Positions 1-4,826 of a DNA stretch of 5,787 nt are shown here, piece by piece (the stretch's first letter is position 1; each line of letters begins with the position of its first letter). The translations under genes and the position numbers were made by a program. Source of the stretch: JAOPZW01 sp034664395 (lineage in GTDB: Bacteria > Actinomycetota > Thermoleophilia > Solirubrobacterales > Solirubrobacteraceae); the NCBI GenBank assembly GCA_034664395.1, contig JAXDHQ010000122.1:1-5787 (forward strand). Direction: 5' to 3'. The notes beneath the pieces were generated by a model. The model was not told the origin of the DNA. It worked only from the letters and a program-made list of their open reading frames with translations, and did no database searches.

Positions 1-81
1 CCCTCGTGTCGCTGCGGGGGGTCGCTCTCGCCTCTTCGTCGGGGTCCTAGGAGAACCTCGTCCAATTCGGACTGCAAGGGG

Positions 82-108
82 TATCGGTCGGGGGCTCCCC
101 CGCCGATA
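82..108. repeat. Strong bulged inverted repeat (hairpin)
   Basis: TATCGG (82-87) pairs with CCGATA (103-108). After a single bulged T at 88, CGGGGG (89-94) pairs with CCCCCG (97-102) around CT. That gives about 11-12 mostly GC base pairs in 27 bases. No T-tract follows. It could be a factor-type terminator for a gene ending near position 50, a structured 5' leader of the kinase mRNA, or an operator. The pairing is read directly from the sequence; the role is unknown. Confidence 0.55.
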
Positions 109-125
109 TGGGGTGCGGACCCCAT
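108..125. repeat. Second short hairpin over the kinase start region
   Basis: ATGGGGT (108-114) and ACCCCAT (119-125) are perfect reverse complements separated by the 4-base loop GCGG. The stem begins at the last paired base of the preceding hairpin and covers the candidate GTG start at 113. It ends 5 bases before the ATG at 131. If it forms in RNA it could limit ribosome access to the kinase start. Its role is inferred. Confidence 0.45.
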
Positions 126-130
126 TCGCC

Positions 131-1099
131 ATGAAGCGCCCCACCCTCCTCACGCAGGTCCTCGCGGTCAACGCGCTGGTGATCACCCTCACGGTGTTCG
201 CCGCGTCCATCGCCGCCAACCTGCACCCCGAGCCCGTCGAGCAGCGGCGCTTCCTCGTCCTCGTCGCCGCGCTGATGGCGATGGTGCTGGTCAACGGCTG
301 GCTGCTGCGCCGGCGCTTCGCGCCGCTGGAGGAGCTGATCGTGGCCATGGAGAGCCTCGACTTCGCCGGGCGCGACCCGCGCGCGCGGATCCCGACCGCC
401 AACGTCGAGGAGGTCGCCCGGCTGCACACCGCCTTCGACCGCATGCTCGCGCGCCTGGACGCCGAGCGGTCGCGCACCGCCACCGCCGTCCTGCAGGCGC
501 AGGAGGGCGAGCGCGCGCGGCTGGCCCGCGACCTGCACGACGAGGCCAACCAGGCCCTCACCGGAGTGCTGCTGCGGCTGGAGGCCTCGATGCACGACGC
601 CCCGCCCGAGCTGCGGGCCGAGCTGCGCGAGACCCAGGGCGTCGCCACGCAGGCGATGGCCGAGATGCTGCGCCTGGCGCGCGAGCTGCGGCCCGCCGCC
701 CTCGACGACCACGGGCTGGCCGCCGCGCTGCGCACGCAGGTCGACGAGTTCGGACGTCGCGCCCACGTGCGCGCCGCGCTGCGCCTGCCCTCGGAGGGCA
801 TCGAGGACCTCGCGCCCGACGAGCAGATCGTCGTCTACCGCGTCGTGCAGGAGGGGCTCTCGAACGTGACCCGCCACGCGCAGGCCCAGGCGGTGAGCGT
901 GGACATCGCGCGCGAGCGCGGGGGCACGGTCGTCCGCGTGGCCGACGACGGCATCGGCTTCGCCCCCGGCGGCGACGTCGCCGGCCTCGGACTCACCGGC
1001 ATGCGCGAGCGCGCCGTGCTCGCCGGGGGCCGCGTCGCCGTGACCTCGGCCCCGGGCCGCGGGACGACCATCGAGCTGCGCCTGGGCGCCGCGGCATGA
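131..1099 (+). CDS. Membrane sensor histidine kinase, HisKA_3 (NarL/LiaS/DesK-like)
   Basis: This is the sensor kinase of a two-component system: it autophosphorylates on histidine and passes the phosphate to the regulator encoded next. Numbered from ATG 131 (322 aa), there are two membrane helices at about 5-31 and 41-59 joined by a very short, proline-containing outer loop, so it probably senses within or at the membrane. A HAMP linker follows (about 60-113). The dimerisation/phosphoacceptor helix carries the motif RDLHDE with H136, typical of HisKA_3. The HATPase_c domain has an N box VQEGLSNVTRHA (N245), a G1 box DDGIGF (272-277) and a G2 box GLGLTGMRER (285-294). A GTG at 113 in the same frame would add six residues; neither start has a clear Shine-Dalgarno sequence. 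The stop overlaps the regulator's start as ATGA. The stimulus cannot be told from sequence. Confidence 0.93.
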   Translation: MKRPTLLTQVLAVNALVITLTVFAASIAANLHPEPVEQRRFLVLVAALMAMVLVNGWLLRRRFAPLEELIVAMESLDFAGRDPRARIPTANVEEVARLHTAFDRMLARLDAERSRTATAVLQAQEGERARLARDLHDEANQALTGVLLRLEASMHDAPPELRAELRETQGVATQAMAEMLRLARELRPAALDDHGLAAALRTQVDEFGRRAHVRAALRLPSEGIEDLAPDEQIVVYRVVQEGLSNVTRHAQAQAVSVDIARERGGTVVRVADDGIGFAPGGDVAGLGLTGMRERAVLAGGRVAVTSAPGRGTTIELRLGAAA

Positions 1100-1728
1100 G
1101 GCTGCTGATCGCCGACGATCACGGCGTCGTCCGCGGGGGGCTGCGCCTCCTGCTCGACCGCCAGGCCGACATGCAGGTCGTCGCCGAGGCCGCCGACGGC
1201 GCCGACGCCGTCGTCCAGGCCCTCGCCCACCGCCCCGACCTCGCCATCCTCGACGTCGCCATGCCGCGCCTCACCGGCCTGCAGGCCACGCGCGAGATCA
1301 AGGCGGTCGCGCCCGACATCGACGTGCTGATCCTCTCGATGCACGACGACGAGCGCTACCTGTTCGAGGCCCTCAAGGCGGGCGCCTCGGGCTACGTGCT
1401 CAAGCACGAGGCCGACCACGACCTCGTCGACGCCGTGCGCGCCGTGCACCGCGGCGGCTCGTTCCTGACCAACGGCGCGCAGCGCGCGCTCGTGCGCGAG
1501 TGGATGGCCGACGACAGCGCCGGACCGCAGGAGCCGCTGAGCCCGCGCGAGCAGGAGGTCCTCAAGCTCATCGCCGAGGCGCACACCAACCGCGAGATCG
1601 GCGAGATCCTCCACCTGGCCGAGAAGACGATCGAGTCCCACCGGGCCAACATCCTGCGCAAGCTCGGCATGCGCGACCGCGTCGAGCTCGTGCGCTACGC
1701 GATCCGCCGCGGCCTGATCGAGCCCTGA
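1096..1728 (+). CDS. NarL/FixJ-family response regulator with LuxR-type HTH
   Basis: This is the DNA-binding partner of the preceding kinase, linked by a 4-bp ATGA overlap (1096-1099) that implies translational coupling. The protein is 210 aa, the normal length for the family. The receiver domain (about 1-118) has the acidic pair D7/D8, the phosphoacceptor D53 in the motif LAILDVAMP, the switch residue S81 and the conserved K103. A linker of roughly 25 residues leads to a LuxR/GerE helix-turn-helix (about 147-205) with LSPREQEVLKLIAEAHTN, REIGEILHLAEKTIESHRAN and ILRKLGMRDRVELVRYA, all diagnostic of this class. Phosphorylation is expected to promote dimerisation and promoter binding. Targets are unknown; the neighbouring SCO-family gene is the simplest candidate, but no operator repeat was recognised. 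Confidence 0.95.
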   Translation: MRLLIADDHGVVRGGLRLLLDRQADMQVVAEAADGADAVVQALAHRPDLAILDVAMPRLTGLQATREIKAVAPDIDVLILSMHDDERYLFEALKAGASGYVLKHEADHDLVDAVRAVHRGGSFLTNGAQRALVREWMADDSAGPQEPLSPREQEVLKLIAEAHTNREIGEILHLAEKTIESHRANILRKLGMRDRVELVRYAIRRGLIEP

Positions 1729-1740
1729 GGCCGGGCACGG

Positions 1741-1759
1741 GGCCGCCGGCGCGGCGGTC
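1741..1759 (+). terminator. Possible GC hairpin after the response regulator
   Basis: GGCCGCC (1741-1747) pairs with GGCGGTC (1753-1759), with one G-T pair and a 5-base loop, 12 bases after the regulator stop codon. There is no T-tract, as is common for actinobacterial terminators, and in DNA this rich in GC such stems arise by chance. This is a weak call. Confidence 0.25.
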
Positions 1760-1763
1760 GGGC

Positions 1764-1769
1764 TAGGCT
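1764..1769 (+). promoter_or_regulatory. Likely -10 box (TAGGCT) for a leaderless SCO-family mRNA
   Basis: TAGGCT fits the actinobacterial TANNNT -10 consensus and ends six bases before ATG 1776. Transcription should then begin at or next to the A of the start codon, giving a leaderless mRNA. The absence of a Shine-Dalgarno sequence before this ATG agrees. No convincing -35 hexamer is visible. It suggests the SCO-family gene can be transcribed apart from the kinase-regulator operon. Confidence 0.55.
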
Positions 1770-1775
1770 GGGCCG

Positions 1776-2384
1776 ATGCCCGCGCGCGTGCGCATGGCCC
1801 TCATGGTCGTCGCCACCCTGGTCATCCTGGCCGCCGCCGGCACGATCGTCTTCGTGCGGCCCGGCGAGGCCCCGCCGGTGAGCGCCGCCGGCTTCGCGGG
1901 CTCGCTGCGCCCGAACATCCCGCCGCAGGACTTCGCCCTGCGCGACCAGGACGGCCGGCGCGTCTCGCTGCACCAGTACCGCGGCCGCGTGGTCGTGCTC
2001 ACGTTCCTGTACTCGACGTGCCAGGACACCTGCCCGGTCACGGCGACGACGATCCGCGGCGCGCTGGACGAGCTCGGGCACGACGTCCCCGCCCTGGCGG
2101 TCAGCGTCGATCCCGCCCACGACACCCCGAACGCGGCCGAGGCGTTCCTCGTCCGTCGCGGCCTCAGCGGCGGGCGCATGCGCTTCCTGCTCGGCAGCCG
2201 CGCCCAGCTCGAGCCGATCTGGAAGGCCTACGGCATCCAGCCGCAGACCAAGCGGTTCGAGCACTCCGCCTACGTGCTGCTGATCGACAGGCGCGGACGC
2301 CAGCGCATCAGCTTCCCGGTGACCCAGCTCACCGACAGCGCGCTCGCGCACGACATCGCCAAGCTCGAGCGCGAGCCGGCGTAG
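1776..2384 (+). CDS. SCO1/SenC family copper-binding thioredoxin-fold protein
   Basis: Proteins of this family bind copper and handle disulfides on the outer face of the membrane, mainly for assembly of the CuA site of cytochrome c oxidase. The 202-aa product has an N-terminal membrane anchor/signal (about 7-27), then a thioredoxin-like domain starting at PQDFALRDQDGRRVSL (50-65). The hallmark CxxxC motif is present as YSTCQDTCP (C82, C86). The third copper ligand is expected at H163 in RFEHSAYVLLID. SVDPAHDTP (110-118) is the usual SCO family block. All three ligands are intact. The start is set by the -10 box just upstream. It ends 3 bp from the stop of a convergent minus-strand mini-gene. 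There is no lipobox cysteine, so it is probably tethered by the N-terminal helix. A role as a general periplasmic-side thiol reductase is the alternative. Confidence 0.92.
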   Translation: MPARVRMALMVVATLVILAAAGTIVFVRPGEAPPVSAAGFAGSLRPNIPPQDFALRDQDGRRVSLHQYRGRVVVLTFLYSTCQDTCPVTATTIRGALDELGHDVPALAVSVDPAHDTPNAAEAFLVRRGLSGGRMRFLLGSRAQLEPIWKAYGIQPQTKRFEHSAYVLLIDRRGRQRISFPVTQLTDSALAHDIAKLEREPA

Positions 2385-2387
2385 GCG

Positions 2388-2534
2388 CTAGTCGTCGGCG
2401 TAGTCCTCTTCGCCGTCGCGGCCGCGCTCGCGGCGCTCGAGCACCCAGAGGACGCCGACCACGATGACCACGGGCGCGAGGTACAGCAGCGCGTGGTACC
2501 AGTGACCGAAGTGGGCGAGTGGGAGCTGGATCAT
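2388..2534 (-). CDS. 48-aa single-span membrane mini-protein, translationally coupled
   Basis: This short gene begins with ATG at 2534 and stops at TAG 2388-2390. Its start overlaps the stop of the upstream membrane protein as ATGA (2531-2534), a strong sign of coupled translation. The peptide has a short N-terminus with three evenly spaced histidines (HFGHWYH; H8, H11, H14), one hydrophobic helix (about 16-32, LLYLAPVVIVVGVLWVL) and a charged tail ERRERGRDGEEDYADD. The arginine-rich then acidic end suggests the C-terminus faces the cytoplasm. I do not recognise a named family. Its place directly after a multi-span protein suggests a small subunit or stabiliser of it. The histidines at the membrane edge could bind a metal or heme, which is inference. 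Confidence 0.75.
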   Translation of the reverse strand: MIQLPLAHFGHWYHALLYLAPVVIVVGVLWVLERRERGRDGEEDYADD

Positions 2535-3955
2535 TGTGCGGCGGCGGACAGGAGCCACAGGCCGAGGCTCGTGAAGCCCACCATGACAGCCAGCATCCAG
2601 TATTGCGAGCGCGTGGCGTCGCGCGGGTCGCGATAGACGGTCAGCGCGCGGTCGTGCGCGAGGGTCAGGCCGGCCGCGTGGCCGACGACCAGCGCGAAGA
2701 CCTGCACGTACCAGACGCCGTTGGCGCCGATGACGTTGTAGTCGATCGTGGCCGACGCGGTCCCGAAGAGGTTCGCGCCGTTGCCCAGCGGATCGGAGAC
2801 CAGATACGCCATCGCCTGGCTCTGGTAGACGAGCAGCGAGAAGTAGTGGGCGATGACGTACGCCATGGCGATCGGCACCAGCGAGTGCACGAAGCTCCGC
2901 GCCAGCTCGGGCGTGCGGTGGCCGCCGCCGATGGTCGCCATACCCACCACGCCGAGCCGGAAGACGGCGGCGACGAGGCAGACCATCGCGATCAGGCCGA
3001 GCGTGAACGTGATCTCCAGCGCCGTCTCGCCGCTGAAGCCGAGGTTGACGAAGCGCTGCTGGAGGCTGGGGGCGATGCCGTTCGTGCCCGTCCACAGCGC
3101 GCCCTGCGAGAGGCCGTCGAAGCTCGTCGATCCGATCATCACGCACAGCAGCGCGACCGTGCCGGGCACGGCCAGGAGCCCGGTCGCGCCGGCCAGCGGC
3201 GGGCGCACCGACAGCACGCGGTCGCGCCAGCGCAGCGGCGAGAGCAGCGAGAACATGCGGAAGTAGCCGCTGAAGGCGTCGGCGTTGGCCGTCCACGCCT
3301 CGATGCCGTACAGGCTCATGCCGACGAGCTGCACCGCCGCGTAGAGCAGGGCCATGATCGCGAGCTGGCTGGGGTCGTCGCGGTTGACGTAGACGAGCTC
3401 GACCCAGGCGAAGAGGAAGATCCCGGCCGCGGCGGGCCAGCGCCCGAGCCACCTGGGGTACTGCAGCGGCGCCGGGGCCTCCCCCCCGCGCCGCGCGCGG
3501 GCCGCCGCCCACGCCGTCGCGCGGGCCACCGCGCGCCAGGGGTTGAACGCGTGCCACACGTCGCCGAGCAGCAGCGTGGCGAACGGGATCGCGACCCAGA
3601 ACAGGACGAAGATGACGGTCGGCGCCAGGTTGGCGGTGACGGTCTGCGACCCGGTGAAGCCGGCGTAGACGGTCACCGCGAAGGCGCCGACGCCGATCGC
3701 GCCGCACAGGACCTCCAGCGCCACCGGGGCCCGCCACAGGCGCCGCTCGTCGGCGCGCTCCAGGCGCGGGCGCGGCCACAGGATCGCGAGGCCGACGAAC
3801 GAGACGACGAGCACGACCGCCGCGCCCCACGCGAAGAGCCAGCGCGGGATCGGCAGGTCCTGCTTGCCCACGAACCCGTGGGCCAGCGCGCTGGCGGGCA
3901 GCGCGAGCGCGACGGCGATGGCGAGCGCGCAGAGAGCGGCCAGGCGCCTTCTCAC
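2531..3955 (-). CDS. Polytopic membrane protein with cleavable signal peptide (about 10 TM helices)
   Basis: The function is unknown. From memory, databases label relatives in actinobacteria 'fenitrothion hydrolase'; nothing here shows hydrolase motifs, so I treat that label as doubtful. Numbered from GTG 3955 (474 aa), residues 1-25 form a signal peptide ending in ALA, so the mature protein would start HGFVG. Hydrophobic helices follow at about 39-60, 78-100, 108-130, 173-191, 197-217, 258-277, 312-336, 354-378, 411-433 and 451-470. Histidines H357, H370 (IAHYFSLL) and H426 (VVGHAAGL) lie in or near membrane segments and could bind heme or metal. The frame stays open to 4222, but codons 5' of 3955 lose the G/C-ending pattern, so the longer start is rejected. 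Its GTG overlaps the stop of a 15-codon upstream ORF, and its stop overlaps the mini-protein start: a compact operon. Confidence 0.85.
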   Translation of the reverse strand: MRRRLAALCALAIAVALALPASALAHGFVGKQDLPIPRWLFAWGAAVVLVVSFVGLAILWPRPRLERADERRLWRAPVALEVLCGAIGVGAFAVTVYAGFTGSQTVTANLAPTVIFVLFWVAIPFATLLLGDVWHAFNPWRAVARATAWAAARARRGGEAPAPLQYPRWLGRWPAAAGIFLFAWVELVYVNRDDPSQLAIMALLYAAVQLVGMSLYGIEAWTANADAFSGYFRMFSLLSPLRWRDRVLSVRPPLAGATGLLAVPGTVALLCVMIGSTSFDGLSQGALWTGTNGIAPSLQQRFVNLGFSGETALEITFTLGLIAMVCLVAAVFRLGVVGMATIGGGHRTPELARSFVHSLVPIAMAYVIAHYFSLLVYQSQAMAYLVSDPLGNGANLFGTASATIDYNVIGANGVWYVQVFALVVGHAAGLTLAHDRALTVYRDPRDATRSQYWMLAVMVGFTSLGLWLLSAAAQ

Positions 3956-3999
3956 GGCGCCCCGGCGAGGTCGATCCAGCGCGTCTCGGGGTGCGACAC
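3952..3999 (-). CDS. Putative leaderless 15-codon upstream ORF (MSHPETRWIDLAGAP)
   Basis: GTG at 3999-3997 lies seven bases after a TACCCT -10 box, the spacing expected for a leaderless start. The frame gives 15 sense codons and ends with TGA at 3954-3952, which overlaps the GTG start of the membrane protein as GTGA. All 15 codons end in G or C, against 10 of 15 in each of the other two frames of this strand, so the codon pattern supports translation. The main gene lacks a good ribosome-binding site, so ribosomes finishing this peptide may re-initiate on it. The peptide has no recognised family; it may simply be a coupling device or an attenuation sensor. Confidence 0.5.
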   Translation of the reverse strand: MSHPETRWIDLAGAP

Positions 4000-4006
4000 G
4001 CCCGTC

Positions 4007-4012
4007 AGGGTA
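4007..4012 (-). promoter_or_regulatory. -10 box (TACCCT) of the membrane-protein operon
   Basis: Read on the minus strand, TACCCT matches TANNNT, and the transcript would start near 4000, at the GTG of the upstream ORF. No clear -35 element is seen at the usual spacing. It faces away from the + strand promoter at 4058-4063, so the two operons share a divergent control region of about 75 bp. Confidence 0.5.
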
Positions 4013-4057
4013 GAGGGCGGTGACCGGAGCCCGCCCCACCGGCCTCATTCCCGCTGC

Positions 4058-4063
4058 TAGCGT
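4058..4063 (+). promoter_or_regulatory. -10 box (TAGCGT) for the thioredoxin-like gene
   Basis: TAGCGT fits TANNNT and ends ten bases before GTG 4074, predicting a transcript start only a few bases before that codon. The other in-frame GTG at 4062 overlaps the box itself and is less likely to be translated. The G/C-ending codon pattern begins only after this point, in agreement. Confidence 0.45.
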
Positions 4064-4073
4064 GCGCGCCCCC

Positions 4074-4826
4074 GTGCGCCCGCCGGTCGACGACATCCCC
4101 GCGCCGCCCTTCCCCGCCGACGCGCCGTGGGTCAACGTCGCGCCGCTGCGGATGGACAAGCAGCGCGGCCGGCCCGTGCTGATCGAGTTCTGGGACCTGT
4201 GCCGTCCCAGCTCGCTGCGCACGCTGCCCTACGTCAAGGCCTGGCACGAGCGCTACGCGCCGGACGGCCTGCGCGTCGTGTCGGTGCACTGCCCCGGCTT
4301 CCCGCCGAGCGCCGACGAGGACGCCGTGCGCGCCGCCGTCGCGCGGCTGGGCATCGAGCACCCGGTGTGCATCGACACCGCGTTCGCGCTGTGGCGCGCC
4401 TACGACAACGAGGGCTGGCCGGCGCGCTACCTGTGGGACGGCGACGGCCACCTGGCCGAGTTCCACTACGGCGAGGGCGCCTACCGCGAGACCGAGCTGG
4501 CGATCCAGGAGCTGCTGGGGGTCGAGCGCGAGCCGCTGGCGCCGCTGCGTCCCGGGGACGACCCCGACGCGCGCATCGTCGTGCCCACCCCCGACCAGCC
4601 GGGCGCCTACAGCGGCCCGTACGCCGCCGGCGCGGTGTGGGCGATCCTCGGCGGCGCCGGCGAGGTGCACGTCGACGGCGAGCGCCGCGACGTGGGGTGG
4701 CCCGGCGCGCACCGGATCGTGGAGCACCCCCAGCACGTCGAGGGCGTCCTCGACCTGCGCGTGGGCGACGGCGTGACCTGCTTTGCGACCTGCTTCACGC
4801 CGGGGCCGGCGCCAACGGCGCGGTGA
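4074..4826 (+). CDS. Thioredoxin-like protein with CxxS active site and C-terminal extra domain
   Basis: Numbered from GTG 4074 (250 aa), residues 18-150 form a thioredoxin/TlpA-like fold: RGRPVLIEFWDLCRPSSLRT contains the active-site region, LRVVSVHCPGF the next strand, and NEGWPARYLWDGDG the cis-proline loop (P116). The usual CxxC is reduced to C43-R-P-S46, so the site cannot form the normal internal disulfide; CxxS proteins instead act through mixed disulfides or glutathione/peroxide chemistry. No signal peptide or lipobox is visible, so it is probably cytoplasmic. Residues 165-245 form a second, strand-rich segment (AVWAILGGAGEVHVDGE) ending with a CxxxC pair (C236, C240); it recalls the C-terminal domain of DipZ-like proteins, which is a loose resemblance only. 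An in-frame GTG at 4020 is less likely because its first codons lack the G/C-ending pattern. The 3' end overlaps a convergent gene by 32 bp. Confidence 0.8.
   Translation: MRPPVDDIPAPPFPADAPWVNVAPLRMDKQRGRPVLIEFWDLCRPSSLRTLPYVKAWHERYAPDGLRVVSVHCPGFPPSADEDAVRAAVARLGIEHPVCIDTAFALWRAYDNEGWPARYLWDGDGHLAEFHYGEGAYRETELAIQELLGVEREPLAPLRPGDDPDARIVVPTPDQPGAYSGPYAAGAVWAILGGAGEVHVDGERRDVGWPGAHRIVEHPQHVEGVLDLRVGDGVTCFATCFTPGPAPTAR

Larger units (their letters stand above)
1..130. other. Leader/intergenic region before the kinase operon
   Basis: No complete gene is seen here. On the + strand, frame 3 has 13 of 15 codons ending in G or C and stops at TAG 48-50, so the first 50 bases could be the last codons of an upstream gene. 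That is weak, because no start codon or homology is visible. A perfect 8-bp palindrome TCCTAGGA lies at 45-52. Two adjacent hairpins fill 82-125 (listed separately). I found no TANNNT -10 box at a useful distance from the kinase start, so its promoter may lie outside the window or be of an alternative-sigma type. Confidence 0.4.

Noticed and set aside
47..877. 276-codon minus-strand frame opposite the kinase
   Set aside because: Its composition is dominated by Gly, Arg, His, Gln and Val without motifs, and the opposite strand encodes a complete kinase with all catalytic boxes.
3481..3487. Run of seven C (G on the coding strand) as a programmed frameshift site in the membrane protein
   Set aside because: The normal frame continues into regular membrane helices, and the alternative frame gives only low-complexity sequence. 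It may be a sequencing-error hotspot, but nothing suggests functional slippage.
2535..3830. Long minus-strand frame that ends as the 48-aa mini-protein, suggesting one 480-aa protein
   Set aside because: Upstream of ATG 2534 it is an arginine/alanine/glycine-rich shadow in another frame of the membrane-protein gene; only its last 48 codons look like a protein.
2519..4060. 513-codon open frame on the + strand antisense to the membrane protein
   Set aside because: It is rich in Arg, Asp, Glu, Gln and His with no hydrophobic core or motif. It is the usual antisense shadow of a GC-rich gene, while the minus-strand frame has a signal peptide and regular membrane helices.
3956..4222. N-terminal extension of the membrane protein to an ATG at 4222
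   Set aside because: It would place about 89 non-hydrophobic residues before a clear signal peptide, run through the divergent promoter region and the start of the thioredoxin-like gene, and lose the G/C-ending codon pattern.
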